From the NCBI RefSeq assembly GCF_002368035.1, contig NZ_AP018222.1, forward strand, positions 806,001 to 870,000: a DNA stretch of 64,000 nt, given 5' to 3'. This document shows positions 25,608-35,857 of this stretch, in pieces. The translations under genes were made by a program, and so were the position numbers. This stretch comes from Nostoc linckia NIES-25 (GTDB lineage: Bacteria; Cyanobacteriota; Cyanobacteriia; Cyanobacteriales; Nostocaceae). The notes below the pieces were generated by a model. That model worked only from the letters and a program-made list of their open reading frames with translations, had not been told where the DNA came from and ran no database searches. How positions within the stretch are numbered: the stretch's first letter is position 1; the number at the start of each line of letters is the position of its first letter.

Positions 25608-28600
25608 TTAATTCCTAGTCCCCTTCACTCGAAGGGTAATTACAAACTCAGTTCCCTGACCTAAGGTTGAATTGACGGCGATCGCTCCATGATGTTTTTC
25701 TACGACAATTTGATGGGCGATCGCTAATCCTAATCCCGTTCCTTTACCAACGGTTTTCGTGGTAAACAAATGGTCAAATATTCGTCTTTTTACTTCATCT
25801 GGCATACCCACACCGTTGTCTCGAATCTGAATTACCACTTGTTTTCCAGATTCATCCAATTGAGTTTGGATTTCAATTTGATTTGGATGAGCTTTGATAT
25901 CTTCAAAAGTGCGTTTTTGGTTTGCTTCTTCCAAAGCATCAATGGCATTTGCCAGGATATTCATAAACACTTGATTGAGTTGTCCGGGGAAACATTCAAT
26001 GGCGGGGATATTTCCGTAGTTAGTGACAACTTCAATTGCAGGTCGAAATTCGTTGGCTTTCAAGCGATGTTTGAGAATTAAAATCGTGCTATCAATGCCT
26101 TCGTGGATATTTGCACTTACCTGATAATCTCGATCGGCTCTGGAAAAGGTGCGGAGGCTGGTGCTGATACTTTTAATGCGATCGCACCCCAGTTTCATAG
26201 AGTCAATTATTTTGGGTAAGTCTGCGATCAGATAGTCTAAATCTATTTCTTCGGCATGATCGCTAATTTCTGTTTCTGGGGCCCGGTGGCGATATAAATT
26301 TAGATGTGCAATCAAGTCTTCAATAGTTACCTTGGCTTCATTCAAGTTACCAGAAATAAAGCCGACTGGATTGTTAATTTCGTGTGCCACCCCAGCAACT
26401 AAGTTCCCCAATGCAGACATTTTCTCACTTTGTACCATTTGCAATTGAGTTTCTTGGAGGTTGTGCAGAGCTTGTTCTAACTGAGTTGTCTGTTCGTGCA
26501 TCTGACTCAACAAGTTCGCCTGCTCCAAAGCCACACTTAATTGAGCAGCAATTTGCTTGGTAAATTGAATGTCCTCAACAGACCAGTTGCGTGGCTGTCT
26601 GCACTGATGAATACACAGCAACCCCCACAAGTCGCCTCGCCACAAAATCGGAGCCGCCAGATTTGCTTTTACCTCAAAGCGCTCCAGCACTTCTCGGTAG
26701 CAGTCTTTAACTTCAGTTTCAGCAAGATTGCACAAAGCGTAAACTCGCCCCTGGCGATAGTACTCGGCGTATAGTTCGCCAAAGCAATGATCCTTGACTT
26801 TGGCTTGTAGGGCACAAGGAAATTCGGGTAAAACATCTTCAGCGACGACTTGTCCCTCATTATATTTAGATGTTAAATCAAATTCATAGATGCTCACCCG
26901 ATCTGCATCTAAAATCTGGCGCACCCGCTGGGTGACAACTGTGAAAATGGTGTTGACATCGAGAGAGCGCCGGATGTCCCAAACAACTTCATAAAGTAGC
27001 TCTTGCCCTTTGAGTAATCTTTCCAAGCTTTGGCTATATACTTGAGCTTTATCGTATAGTCTGGCGTTTTCTAAAGAAATAGCAGCTTGGGCGCACAGAA
27101 AGGTGTTAACCAAAAGGCGATCGCGGCTAAATACGTTTTTAGTGGAGCGATGTTCTAAATATAATATGCCAACCATTGTGCTTTGATTGAGAATTGGCGT
27201 ACATAACAGACTCTGGGGCTGGTGCTGTAGGATGTATTCATCGATTATCCCAAGAGTGTCTGTTTGGCAATCATTAATAATGGTCGGTTTTTGCGTCCGT
27301 CTGACGTATTGAATCAGCCGCACTGGGACTAAGTTTGAGTCTGAAAGTGGCGTGCTTTGCAGATCTGCTATGGGCGATAGCGAAGCGTTAGCGAGTCTTG
27401 TCTGCGACACGCTACGCGAACGAGCGTCAGAACTGCCCAATTCTAGCCGAGTGACGGCACGAATTTGCCATTCATCCTCGTCAGGTAGCAATAGCACACA
27501 GGTTTCGGCTCCAGAACTTTCCAGAATAATTCGGGTCAAGCTGCTAATTAACTCTTCTACCTTGATGCTGCTGGAAATCGCTTGGGCTGCTCTGAGAACA
27601 GACGCAAAATCTAAGGTATCCACAAGGCTAGTGCTATCACTAGAGAGTTGAGTTGACCACTGGGCAACAGTTTCCAGGGAATTGAAGTTAAATTTGTGTT
27701 GATTTAAGATAGGTTGGAGTAGCTGTTGATAGCGAGTTTCTAAGTCAATAATTTTGGCTTTTGCTCCCCACAGGGCATAACCGTAGTAAGCTTCTTGTAG
27801 GTAGCTTGCGGCCACCTTCTCTTTGCCCCAGTCTAAGTAAAATCGCGCGGTTAGCTCGTTGGCAAGGGCTTCTTCTTGGATATAGCCGTTGAATTTGGCT
27901 CCTGTGATGGCGCGATCGTAATATTCCATTGCCTGTGCTCGTTCGCCCAAAACGCGATGATACTCCGCCGCCACCAAATCATATTTATGCTGGAAGTTCA
28001 TTGGGGCATGGGTAGCCCAGTATTGGAGTTTTTCTTGGTTGGTTGCGATGCGTTGCTGAATCTCGTGCTGTTGTGGGGCTGAGAGTTGTTTAAATACTGC
28101 TAGTTGAGCTAAAGAATCATAAAAGTGAAAGATGGGTACATACACAAAAGCCAGCACAGCATCTAAATATTCTTTTGCTTGTTCTGCCTGGTTAGCGGCG
28201 GCTTCAAACTCCAAAAACAAATAAGATACAACCATTTTGTTAATCCACAGAAATGCTAATCCGGTGCGATCGCCTGCTGCTTCATGTAATGGAAGTTGAT
28301 GTTGTTCGTTGTAAGCCGCACCCTTCAAAACTAAAACATCATCGGCATCCCCCATTAAATTCAGTAAAATTTGTCGAGCTAACTGGGAATAAGTCAAAGC
28401 TAGATGTTGCTTGAGGTGCTGGAGGGCTTCGCAATATGCTGTCATTTCTGACTCTAGCTGAGTCAAGTTTTGCCCTGCAAAGTATGAGTAGAAACCGTAA
28501 TTATACGCAGAGTAACTAGCAAAAGCTAAATCGCCTACATCTAAACAATCATAATAAGCAATCTGTAAGGCGTGTAATGTTTCACTCAAGTGCATTTTCC

Positions 28601-31600
28601 AATGTCTTGTATACAAATACACTAGCAATGAACTTTTTCCTTTTAATTGGGAATTTTGCTGACGTGATAGCAAATCGAGGGATAACTGACCGAATTCATA
28701 ACCTAATTCAACGTTGCCAATGACAGCACACATCAATATCCCATAGGAGGCATAGGCAAAGCTGGAGGTTGACTCGTTGCCATAGACAACAGATAAATAA
28801 ACCTTTTTTAAAATTACCAGTAAATACAGCAGCGGTTCAAACACATAAGCGGAGGGTGCTACGGATGTTAAAATACGAGCTGCCGCTAGGATGTTTACAT
28901 CTGTTGCTTCTGGTAAATCGAGTAATTCACTAGGTAATCGTCCTGCAATAACTTCTGAAACAGCATCAAAAGCAGCAGTTACATGTTCTTGGTTGGGAAC
29001 TGGAGGCAAGTGTACGCCTAATTGTTCTAAGATATTCAGTGCTGTGGCGATCGCTTGCGCCAATTCACCTTGGGAAGTAAATGCTTCCAGCTTCACCTCG
29101 TAAACGCTGACTCGATCTAATGGTGTTTTGGCATAGACGAGGACAAGGTGAGCAAAATCCTGCATCTGCTCTAGATCGCCACTCAAATATGCGGCTTCTG
29201 TGGCGATTTGGTGCAATGCCAAAGTCAACTCGTATTCATTTTGCCAACTCTCTTGGTTTAGTAACCGAATGCCGACTTTAGCGTAATCCATCGCAGCAGT
29301 ATAGGCAGTAGCTAGTTTTGCCTTCCGACTTGCCATGAGGTTGAACTGCGCCAAGGCGTGACGTTCGTTTGATTGGGTAATTAGTTCTGCTGCAACGTTG
29401 AGTTGACTGACAATTTCAAAAATTCGTTCTTCTCGGTTGGCTTCGGGTGTCTGATTCAAAAGTAACTGTCCGATTTTCAAATGAACAGCTTGTTTTTCAT
29501 CAACGGGAATCAGCGAATATGCTGCTTGGTGCACCCGATCGTGTAAAAACTTGTAATGACAGGATTCAGCAGAAGCTACTATAGTGTCGGATTCTTGCGA
29601 ATGACTCTCCCAACTTGTGATTTCAGAGTTATTGATAAATTCTGAATTCTGACTCCTGACTTCTGAATTCCGCTGATAAAATTTATAAATCTCACTTTGG
29701 GGTAAAATCAAACCTTCTTGTAAGGCTTTCCATAAACTTGCTGCAACTTCGATTTGAGACTGTTCGCAAGCGATCGCCAGTGTTTCTAAATCAAATTGAT
29801 TGCCAATACAAGCCGCTAACTGCAATACAAATTGGGTAGATTCTGGCAGTCTTTGTAATTGAGATGCCATGAATTCCACGACATCATCTGTCAGTGCTTG
29901 CTGATTTATTTGTGCAATGTTGCATTGCCAACCCCCCGTAGCCCCTCCTTGCCAAGGGGGGGTTGGGGGGGTAAACTCAATCAACCCATCTTGGTGTAAT
30001 GCTTTGAGAAATTGCGTACTAAAAAATGGATTTCCTTGAGTTTTCTGATGTACCAGTTGTGATAGTGGAAATGCTGCTTCTTCTGCACAATCTAGTGTAT
30101 CAGCTATTAATTGATTTAATTTTAACTGGCTTAAAGGTTTGAGGTTAATAGTGTTACATAGGGCATTTAATTTAATCTCATCTAAGAGTAACATTAAAGG
30201 ATGAGCAGGCGAAACTTCATTATCTCTATAAGCTCCAATAATTAATAAATATCCATAATTAGCATCGCTGACTAATAGCTTAATCAGTTGTAAAGAAGCT
30301 GAATCTGCCCATTGTAAATCATCTAAAAATATTACTAAAGGGTGTGCTTTTGTGCTAAATAATTGCAGAAATTTATGAAATATTAAATTAAATCTATTTT
30401 GAGCAGCAGTACCAGATAATTGTGGGGCTGGTGGTTGTTTGCCAATGATTTTTTCTAATTCAGGGATGACTTCAATAATTATCTGTCCATTTTCACCTAA
30501 TGCCTCAATAATTTGGGTTTGCCATTGTTGCAATTTCTGGTCAGTTTCTGTGAGCAATTGTGCGATTAAATCGCGCAAAGCTTGTACAAAAGCAGATAGG
30601 GGAGTGTTGCGATTTAATTGGTCAAACTTGCCTTTGATAAAGTAACCGCGTTGGCGAACGATTGGTTTGTGGACTTCATTTACCACTACGGTTTTGCCGA
30701 TACCAGAAAAACCAGCGACTAGCATCAGTTCTGTTGTGCCTTTACTGACGCGATCGAATGCTGCTAACAGTGTTTCGACTTCTTCTTCACGACCGTAAAG
30801 TTTTTCGGGAATAATGAAGCGATTGCACACATCCTGCTGTCCAATCTTAAAAGCAGGAATGCTACCAAATTCCTGCCGCGCCTGTTGACAACGTTCTAAG
30901 TCATGCTTGAGTCCCAAAGCACTCTGATAGCGATCCTCAGCATTTTTGGCCATCAACTTAGACACAATATCCGAAACCACAATGGGTACTTTTGAATTCA
31001 CCTCAGCTACAGGTACGGCAGATTTGGCAATATGACAATGCACCAATTCAATTGGGTCATCCACCGCAAAGGGAAGTTGTCCTGTCAGCAGTTCGTAAAA
31101 CGTTACTCCTAAAGAATAAAAATCGCTACGGTAGTCAATTCCTCGGTTCATGCGTCCAGTTTGTTCTGGCGACAAATAAGCCAGAGTCCCTTCTAAAACA
31201 TTGGGATTTTGGATTTCTTGGTTTTCTCTAGGCAATAACGAGGAAATACTGAAATCAATCAGCTTTACTTCCTTAGTTTGAGGTTGAATCAGAATATTAG
31301 CTGGTTTGAGGTCTTTGTGAATCACTCGACTCTGATGCAGTTCCGAAAGCGTCTGTGCCAATTGCACAGCAATATTTAGAAAATCCTCAATTTCCAAGGT
31401 GCTGCGATGGTTAGTATCTGTTGTGCCTTGTTTGAGATAATTTGCCAGAGAAACACCGCCGACATCCTCCATTACCAAAGCATAGCCTTGACGATATCGT
31501 TCTAGCGCCAATGGTTTAACCACACTTTTAACAGCAAGATTTTGGGCAATTACATACTGGTTGCGAAACCGGACTAATTCTGTAAATGTCGGGTATTCTT

Positions 31601-31730
31601 CTCGCACCAGTTTAATAATCACCGGACATTCGTCAGCTAAGCGAATACCTTGATAAACTAGTGTGCGCGACCCAGCATATAGCTGATTTCCAATCTGATA
31701 ACCTGGCAAATTAACAGTGAAATTCTTCAT
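25608..31730 (-). CDS. Ser/Thr kinase-AAA ATPase-GAF-histidine kinase fusion (HstK type)
   Basis: 2040 residues. Order: Hanks-type kinase (about 10-290, with HKDLKPANIL and DFSISSL), AAA ATPase (about 310-620, P-loop GFSGIGKT), a long TPR-like helical region (to about 1360), two GAF domains (about 1390-1560 and 1600-1750), a coiled coil and a histidine kinase (about 1780-2035) with AGVAHEINNPVGF, DNGVGM and GKGTGLGLAI. This is the HstK family known from Anabaena PCC 7120. Three stretches look like genomic repeats translated in frame (near residues 584-602, 686-700 and 1430-1455). No response regulator is adjacent. Confidence 0.93.
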   Translation of the reverse strand: MKNFTVNLPGYQIGNQLYAGSRTLVYQGIRLADECPVIIKLVREEYPTFTELVRFRNQYVIAQNLAVKSVVKPLALERYRQGYALVMEDVGGVSLANYLKQGTTDTNHRSTLEIEDFLNIAVQLAQTLSELHQSRVIHKDLKPANILIQPQTKEVKLIDFSISSLLPRENQEIQNPNVLEGTLAYLSPEQTGRMNRGIDYRSDFYSLGVTFYELLTGQLPFAVDDPIELVHCHIAKSAVPVAEVNSKVPIVVSDIVSKLMAKNAEDRYQSALGLKHDLERCQQARQEFGSIPAFKIGQQDVCNRFIIPEKLYGREEEVETLLAAFDRVSKGTTELMLVAGFSGIGKTVVVNEVHKPIVRQRGYFIKGKFDQLNRNTPLSAFVQALRDLIAQLLTETDQKLQQWQTQIIEALGENGQIIIEVIPELEKIIGKQPPAPQLSGTAAQNRFNLIFHKFLQLFSTKAHPLVIFLDDLQWADSASLQLIKLLVSDANYGYLLIIGAYRDNEVSPAHPLMLLLDEIKLNALCNTINLKPLSQLKLNQLIADTLDCAEEAAFPLSQLVHQKTQGNPFFSTQFLKALHQDGLIEFTPPTPPWQGGATGGWQCNIAQINQQALTDDVVEFMASQLQRLPESTQFVLQLAACIGNQFDLETLAIACEQSQIEVAASLWKALQEGLILPQSEIYKFYQRNSEVRSQNSEFINNSEITSWESHSQESDTIVASAESCHYKFLHDRVHQAAYSLIPVDEKQAVHLKIGQLLLNQTPEANREERIFEIVSQLNVAAELITQSNERHALAQFNLMASRKAKLATAYTAAMDYAKVGIRLLNQESWQNEYELTLALHQIATEAAYLSGDLEQMQDFAHLVLVYAKTPLDRVSVYEVKLEAFTSQGELAQAIATALNILEQLGVHLPPVPNQEHVTAAFDAVSEVIAGRLPSELLDLPEATDVNILAAARILTSVAPSAYVFEPLLYLLVILKKVYLSVVYGNESTSSFAYASYGILMCAVIGNVELGYEFGQLSLDLLSRQQNSQLKGKSSLLVYLYTRHWKMHLSETLHALQIAYYDCLDVGDLAFASYSAYNYGFYSYFAGQNLTQLESEMTAYCEALQHLKQHLALTYSQLARQILLNLMGDADDVLVLKGAAYNEQHQLPLHEAAGDRTGLAFLWINKMVVSYLFLEFEAAANQAEQAKEYLDAVLAFVYVPIFHFYDSLAQLAVFKQLSAPQQHEIQQRIATNQEKLQYWATHAPMNFQHKYDLVAAEYHRVLGERAQAMEYYDRAITGAKFNGYIQEEALANELTARFYLDWGKEKVAASYLQEAYYGYALWGAKAKIIDLETRYQQLLQPILNQHKFNFNSLETVAQWSTQLSSDSTSLVDTLDFASVLRAAQAISSSIKVEELISSLTRIILESSGAETCVLLLPDEDEWQIRAVTRLELGSSDARSRSVSQTRLANASLSPIADLQSTPLSDSNLVPVRLIQYVRRTQKPTIINDCQTDTLGIIDEYILQHQPQSLLCTPILNQSTMVGILYLEHRSTKNVFSRDRLLVNTFLCAQAAISLENARLYDKAQVYSQSLERLLKGQELLYEVVWDIRRSLDVNTIFTVVTQRVRQILDADRVSIYEFDLTSKYNEGQVVAEDVLPEFPCALQAKVKDHCFGELYAEYYRQGRVYALCNLAETEVKDCYREVLERFEVKANLAAPILWRGDLWGLLCIHQCRQPRNWSVEDIQFTKQIAAQLSVALEQANLLSQMHEQTTQLEQALHNLQETQLQMVQSEKMSALGNLVAGVAHEINNPVGFISGNLNEAKVTIEDLIAHLNLYRHRAPETEISDHAEEIDLDYLIADLPKIIDSMKLGCDRIKSISTSLRTFSRADRDYQVSANIHEGIDSTILILKHRLKANEFRPAIEVVTNYGNIPAIECFPGQLNQVFMNILANAIDALEEANQKRTFEDIKAHPNQIEIQTQLDESGKQVVIQIRDNGVGMPDEVKRRIFDHLFTTKTVGKGTGLGLAIAHQIVVEKHHGAIAVNSTLGQGTEFVITLRVKGTRN
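27370..27426. repeat. Repeat insertion translated within the kinase gene (GAF region)
   Basis: GCGAAGCGTTAGCGAGTC and GACACGCTACGCGAACGAGC are halves of a palindromic repeat common in Nostoc genomes. Here it adds DARSRSVSQTRLANASL to the protein without breaking the frame. Confidence 0.7.
29926..29982. repeat. Repeat insertion translated within the kinase gene (ATPase region)
   Basis: A C/G-rich repeat containing TTGCCAAGGGGGGG, typical of noncoding DNA in these genomes, is read in frame as FTPPTPPWQGGATGG. Confidence 0.65.
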
Positions 31731-31848
31731 TCCATACTCTCAGATTAAACTGCGATCGATTCTTATTTCAGAGTACCCAGACTGAGAAAGAAATTCACAA
31801 GAATATAGGGAGTATGGAATAGCTATATTTCAATTATCCATTCAAATG

Positions 31849-31877
31849 TAGAAACGTTGCAATGCAACGTCTCTATC
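31849..31877. repeat. GAAACGTTGCAATGCAACGTCTC palindrome
   Basis: Same family as 24489-24519 and 34502-34532. It is a dispersed intergenic palindrome. Confidence 0.7.
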
Positions 31878-31924
31878 AAATATTTTGTGGTTAAACGACA
31901 AATTTTATTTAGAGAGCAAGTTTA

Positions 31925-32410
31925 TTATTCAAGAGCCTGAATTGCTTTAATAATTTTTAAATCAGATCCAGGAGCATTATTATCAATTACTAAATCCCAG
32001 TTATAACTAACCTGAGCAGCAATTTTATTGTATTCTTGTACTTTGTTGGCAGATATTGGAATATGCTCGGCACTATCTCGATTTATAAATCGTTCTAAGC
32101 ACTTATCTAATGCACATTGAACTTGAATGAATTTTATCTGATACTTATTGTTTAAAGACTAATATAACTTAGCAAAACCCTCTCCTGCACCCAGGGATTC
32201 TATCATTACTTTGTTATTGCTTTTAAACAAGCGATCGATTTCTTCCTCAACAATATCCCATCCATCGCGATCGCTGGCTCTATTCCGCAAATGATTCACC
32301 CATATTGGCTCTACAGAAATAAATTTGATTGCCGTATGAGCATTAACCAAGGTTCCAATATAAGTTTTACCTGCTCCTTTTGGCCCAATCAAGATGAATA
32401 ACGTTTTCAT
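31925..32410 (-). pseudogene. P-loop kinase/ATPase gene with an in-frame TAG
   Basis: The first 83 codons encode LFILIGPKGAGKTYIG, a Walker A P-loop, and continue to GAGEGFAKLY, then a TAG at 32159-32161. The same frame runs on for 77 more protein-like codons, including SLNNKYQIKFIQVQCALDKC and INRDSAEHIPIS, to a TAA at 31925. Read through, it would be about 161 residues, the size of small nucleoside-kinase-like P-loop proteins. A single nonsense mutation, or a sequencing error, explains this best. It lies 66 bp from its neighbour on the same strand. Confidence 0.75.
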
Positions 32411-32475
32411 GGTAGGACTTATATTACAACCTGAAAGTAAGTTGTAAACAAAATTTATTGCCTATTGCCTATAAT

Positions 32476-33054
32476 TTAGTCTGGAAAAGCTAAACCAGTC
32501 ATAGGGTCGCGAATATATAGTCCTAGTGTGAGACTACGGATTGCTTCATCCCAAACGGGTATTAGTTGTTCTGCTTGATCTGCCCAAAAATCGAATGTAA
32601 TCAAGCACTGAACATTCGACCCCAAACCAATGCAAATCCGCGAAAAAGCTTCGCGTGGTTCTTCTTGAGTATCAATAAACTTAATCTCTGTCCAGACAAT
32701 TTTGGCGGTTTGGCGCTTGACGGTAATAATTTCTCCCTTTTCAATGGGGTTGCGGCTGTCGTCTTCTACAACTTTTCTCAAGGTAGATTTGAGTGGAAAC
32801 TGACTCCAATCATTGGGAGGTAACTGATTAAAAGATACTTCTAGACAGCAATCATCGTTGGGGGGTTTTTTATCCATGAACTTGAAGGATTTTTCTTGTG
32901 GCTCAAAAACCCAATCCTGAGGGACATTGAAGCGAACAGCCCCGCGATTGGCAACAAATATTTTGTAGCCTGATGGAGATTCCCAGCGATGGTCAGGCTT
33001 TAGTTCAAGCGTTTCTTTTATCCACTGGAGATTGCTTTTTTTGCGCTTTGCCAT
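32476..33054 (-). CDS. Conserved hypothetical protein, 192 aa
   Basis: I chose the Met at 33054 (MAKRKKSNLQWIKETL); the frame extends upstream to 33180 but that part looks noncoding. It is a soluble alpha/beta protein with a FNVPQDWVFEP segment and a C-terminal FWADQAEQLIPVWDEAIRSL helix. No catalytic motif is evident. The pattern resembles small cyanobacterial proteins that bind or modify other proteins, but I cannot name a family. Confidence 0.65.
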   Translation of the reverse strand: MAKRKKSNLQWIKETLELKPDHRWESPSGYKIFVANRGAVRFNVPQDWVFEPQEKSFKFMDKKPPNDDCCLEVSFNQLPPNDWSQFPLKSTLRKVVEDDSRNPIEKGEIITVKRQTAKIVWTEIKFIDTQEEPREAFSRICIGLGSNVQCLITFDFWADQAEQLIPVWDEAIRSLTLGLYIRDPMTGLAFPD

Positions 33055-33508
33055 AGTGTTTTGCGATCTTTGGTGAAAAAGGGCACGACTAAACAGCCTG
33101 TCGTAGGGAAAAGTTTTAGCAGCAATTGACGCCGTAGACGCTTTGCGGTGAAGCAGCGCGGTTTTGGGGGTTTCCCTCATGAGCGACTGCTGAACCCCAA
33201 GGGCTTACCGCAGGCATCTAAGGTTTTAAAGACGGATATCGCCCTTTTTGTTAATGTTACCAAATTGCTATAGAAATCTGCTTTGATTAAGAAAATTTCT
33301 TTGCGTGGTGTGCTTCGCGCAATACAAGCCCCATAAAGACGTAATAGGCGACTTGTACTGAGCGTAGTCGAAGTATAAGCAACAGCAAAGCAGGCTTTTT
33401 GAGCTTTAATTAGCTTCGCAAAAATCAAAAATGAATTCCATATAAATTGGAATAACTCTTATATTAAAGAAAGAAAGAAATAATATTTTATAAATTTTAC
33501 TTACATTA

Positions 33509-33683
33509 AGAGGCTATTTATAAAGTAAAAATAAAATTATTGTAGGGTGTGTTAGGCGCGTATTTTGAGATCGCTTGTCACGAAAAATATGAGATGAGCG
33601 CCTAACGCACCGTCTTATATAGCGGTGCGTTAGGCTAAAGCCGTAACACACCCTACTTAAGATTTACTTTATAAATGATCTCT
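33509..33683. mobile_element. Inverted-repeat (MITE-like) element upstream of traX
   Basis: About 21-bp imperfect terminal inverted repeats, each with the ATTTATAAAGTAAA core, bound 175 bp. The interior is another palindrome made of GTGTGTTAGGCG / CGCCTAACGCACC arms, so this is a nested structure. Target duplication is unclear. A half copy of the terminal sequence lies near 45575. Confidence 0.65.
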
Positions 33684-33710
33684 AAGTAATCCAAAGGAAT
33701 ACTCAGCGTT

Positions 33711-34361
33711 GTGATTAAATTTTCAGCTTTCACGATTAAAATCTTAGCAGCAGTATTCATGGTTATGGATCATGTGTGCTATTTGCTGTTGCCACAGTTA
33801 TTAATATTGCACCTGATTGGGCGATTGAGCTTTCCCCTTTTTGCATGGTTGCTGGCTGAAGGCGAAAAACACACCCAAAATATATACCGCTATGGAAGTA
33901 GACTATTAATTGCAGCAATTATATCTCAGCCAATCTACACTGTTGTTTTCAAGAGCTTTACACTTAATATTCTTTTTACGCTTCTTCTTGGGCTTGGAAT
34001 GTTGCGCTTAGTAAATCGTTGTTCGCAATTATGGCAGAAATTAACAATCACTGGATTATGTGCAATCGTCGCTGAAATCTTGGATTTTGAATATGGAGCA
34101 TATGGGATTGGGGTAATTCTATTGATGTCTCAAAAAGACAACCTGAAGCCGAAAGTATGGTTGCTCTATTGGTGCATCTTTCACTTAGTTTTAGTAGTAA
34201 TATCTAGGATTTCTTTAATTCAAAGCTATGCAGTTTTTTCAGGATTCATTGTTTTTCAATTCAATGGCAAACAAGGTTCGCGAGCTAGATGGTTTTATCT
34301 GTTTTATCCGGCTCATTTAATAATTTTAGGTATAATTAGTTATTTCATATCGTCCAGGTAG
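33711..34361 (+). CDS. TraX family membrane protein
   Basis: 216 residues with a GTG start. It has about six membrane helices and the TraX pattern: KILAAVFMVMDHV at the N-terminus, HLIGRLSFPLFAWLLAEG, and a C-terminal FYLFYPAHLIILG. TraX of F-plasmids acetylates pilin, but chromosomal homologues are widespread and their substrate is unknown. It stands alone in the nifD element between a MITE-like repeat and the beta-roll gene, with no other conjugation genes. Confidence 0.9.
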   Translation: MIKFSAFTIKILAAVFMVMDHVCYLLLPQLLILHLIGRLSFPLFAWLLAEGEKHTQNIYRYGSRLLIAAIISQPIYTVVFKSFTLNILFTLLLGLGMLRLVNRCSQLWQKLTITGLCAIVAEILDFEYGAYGIGVILLMSQKDNLKPKVWLLYWCIFHLVLVVISRISLIQSYAVFSGFIVFQFNGKQGSRARWFYLFYPAHLIILGIISYFISSR

Positions 34362-34501
34362 AATTGAGGATTTGATAAGCGATCGCCTAACTCCTCAAGC
34401 AACGCCATAATCTGTGTACTGCCTTTTATACGGTGGCTGTAATCCCAAAACGATGTCGTCTTTGGGAACACCCATCTTGACTTACTTGCAAAACGTTGTA
34501 A

Positions 34502-34532
34502 ATGTAGAGACTAGCAATTGCAACGTCTCTAC
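34502..34532. repeat. TGTAGAGAC/GTCTCTACA palindrome
   Basis: Arms of 9 bp around AGCAATTGCAAC. A dispersed family member just downstream of the beta-roll gene. Confidence 0.65.
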
Positions 34533-34543
34533 AAAGATTTTGA

Positions 34544-35731
34544 TTAGACCAAATCTAGTGAACCTGTATATCCTTTGAGAATTCCCAAAGAACCACTAGA
34601 TGAATTAATTAGTGTGTCTTTTCCGATTTGGGTGAAGCTGGCGTTTAAGCCATTGACATTTAAGCGATCGCTGCAACTAAAGTTATAGATGGTAGCAAAA
34701 CCACTGCTTCCCAAAATCACTGTATCTGTTCCTTCACCCAAATAGACCTTATCATTTCCCCCGCCTTTTACCTCTAAAGATGAATCAAACAGGTTTGTAT
34801 CCTGGCTTAAAGGTTGGGGTAAACAAACCGTCTCTCCGCGCAGATTGATTACATTATTGCCGTTTCCCAGTCGGATAGTATCATCACCCGAACCGGCAAA
34901 AATTAAATTATCGCCTGAACCAGACTGAATAATGCTGTTAGTATTGTTTGTAATAATTGTATCGTTACCATTACCTGAATAAATTTTGGCAGAACTTAAG
35001 CCGGGGATACCAACAGCGAGAATAAAATCCTCACCTTTGCCTGTTCTAATTGTAGTTTCACCATAGGGAAAAACGGCAATTTGATTGTCACCATCTCCAG
35101 CTATGATGCTTTGGTTATAGGATGGCGAACCACTGTCAAAGATATAAGTCAATACTGAAACTTCACTGGTGATAACATCATTTCCTGAGCCTGTCCTAAT
35201 ATTGGCATTTCCGGCTCCTAAAAAAATTAAATTGTTGCCTTTTCCGGCATAAATAGTTCGGTTAGCAAATCCACTTAAATAGAAAATATCGTCCCCCGAT
35301 CCTGCTGAAGCAACTAATTTGGGAATTGCGCCCAAGCCAATAATATTATCATCAGCATCGAACAGATAGTTTCCACCATAATCATCTAAAAAGTTGTTTC
35401 CACTGCCCAAACGAATTGTGCGATCGCCTGCTCCTGCACTAACGCAATCATCTCCATTGCCAGTATAAACGGTTGCTTTAAAATCATTATAATTGCATGG
35501 CAATGGACTAGTTTGTAAAACCTCACCACTAAAAATACTACTCTCAAAATTAAGTGTGAGGTCTACTTTTCTTCCTAATAAAACAACATCATTGCCATCT
35601 CGTGTATTTACAATATTGTTGTTACCTTCTACAACGAACCAGTCGGAATCGTTAGTACCACTAACTCTTTGATCGCTCTCTTTAATGATTTCTTGAGTAT
35701 AGGTAATCCCGCGAAAAATGGGGTTTGTCAT
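34544..35731 (-). CDS. Calcium-binding beta-roll (RTX/hemolysin-type) protein
   Basis: 395 residues made mainly of nonapeptide-like repeats such as GNGDDCVSAGAG, GSGDDIFYLSG and GNGNDTIITN. These bind Ca2+ in a parallel beta-roll and are typical of proteins exported by type I secretion. The C-terminus (LGILKGYTGSLDLV) could serve as a secretion signal. There is no enzymatic domain, so it may be a structural or surface protein. No secretion genes are next to it. Confidence 0.85.
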   Translation of the reverse strand: MTNPIFRGITYTQEIIKESDQRVSGTNDSDWFVVEGNNNIVNTRDGNDVVLLGRKVDLTLNFESSIFSGEVLQTSPLPCNYNDFKATVYTGNGDDCVSAGAGDRTIRLGSGNNFLDDYGGNYLFDADDNIIGLGAIPKLVASAGSGDDIFYLSGFANRTIYAGKGNNLIFLGAGNANIRTGSGNDVITSEVSVLTYIFDSGSPSYNQSIIAGDGDNQIAVFPYGETTIRTGKGEDFILAVGIPGLSSAKIYSGNGNDTIITNNTNSIIQSGSGDNLIFAGSGDDTIRLGNGNNVINLRGETVCLPQPLSQDTNLFDSSLEVKGGGNDKVYLGEGTDTVILGSSGFATIYNFSCSDRLNVNGLNASFTQIGKDTLINSSSGSLGILKGYTGSLDLV

Positions 35732-35857
35732 AGAAATTTCCTTGAAAGCTCAATCCAGTTTTATGAAGCGTAAAAGTAATCTAGATGAGCTATTATTCTC
35801 AAAAGCTGAAGAGAATCCGGTAAATTTTCGATAATTTTTCCTATAAAGGTGAGTATC

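Noticed and set aside
33711..34361. TraX as a sign that the element is conjugative
   Set aside because: No relaxase, coupling protein or type IV secretion gene is present; TraX homologues are common in chromosomes.
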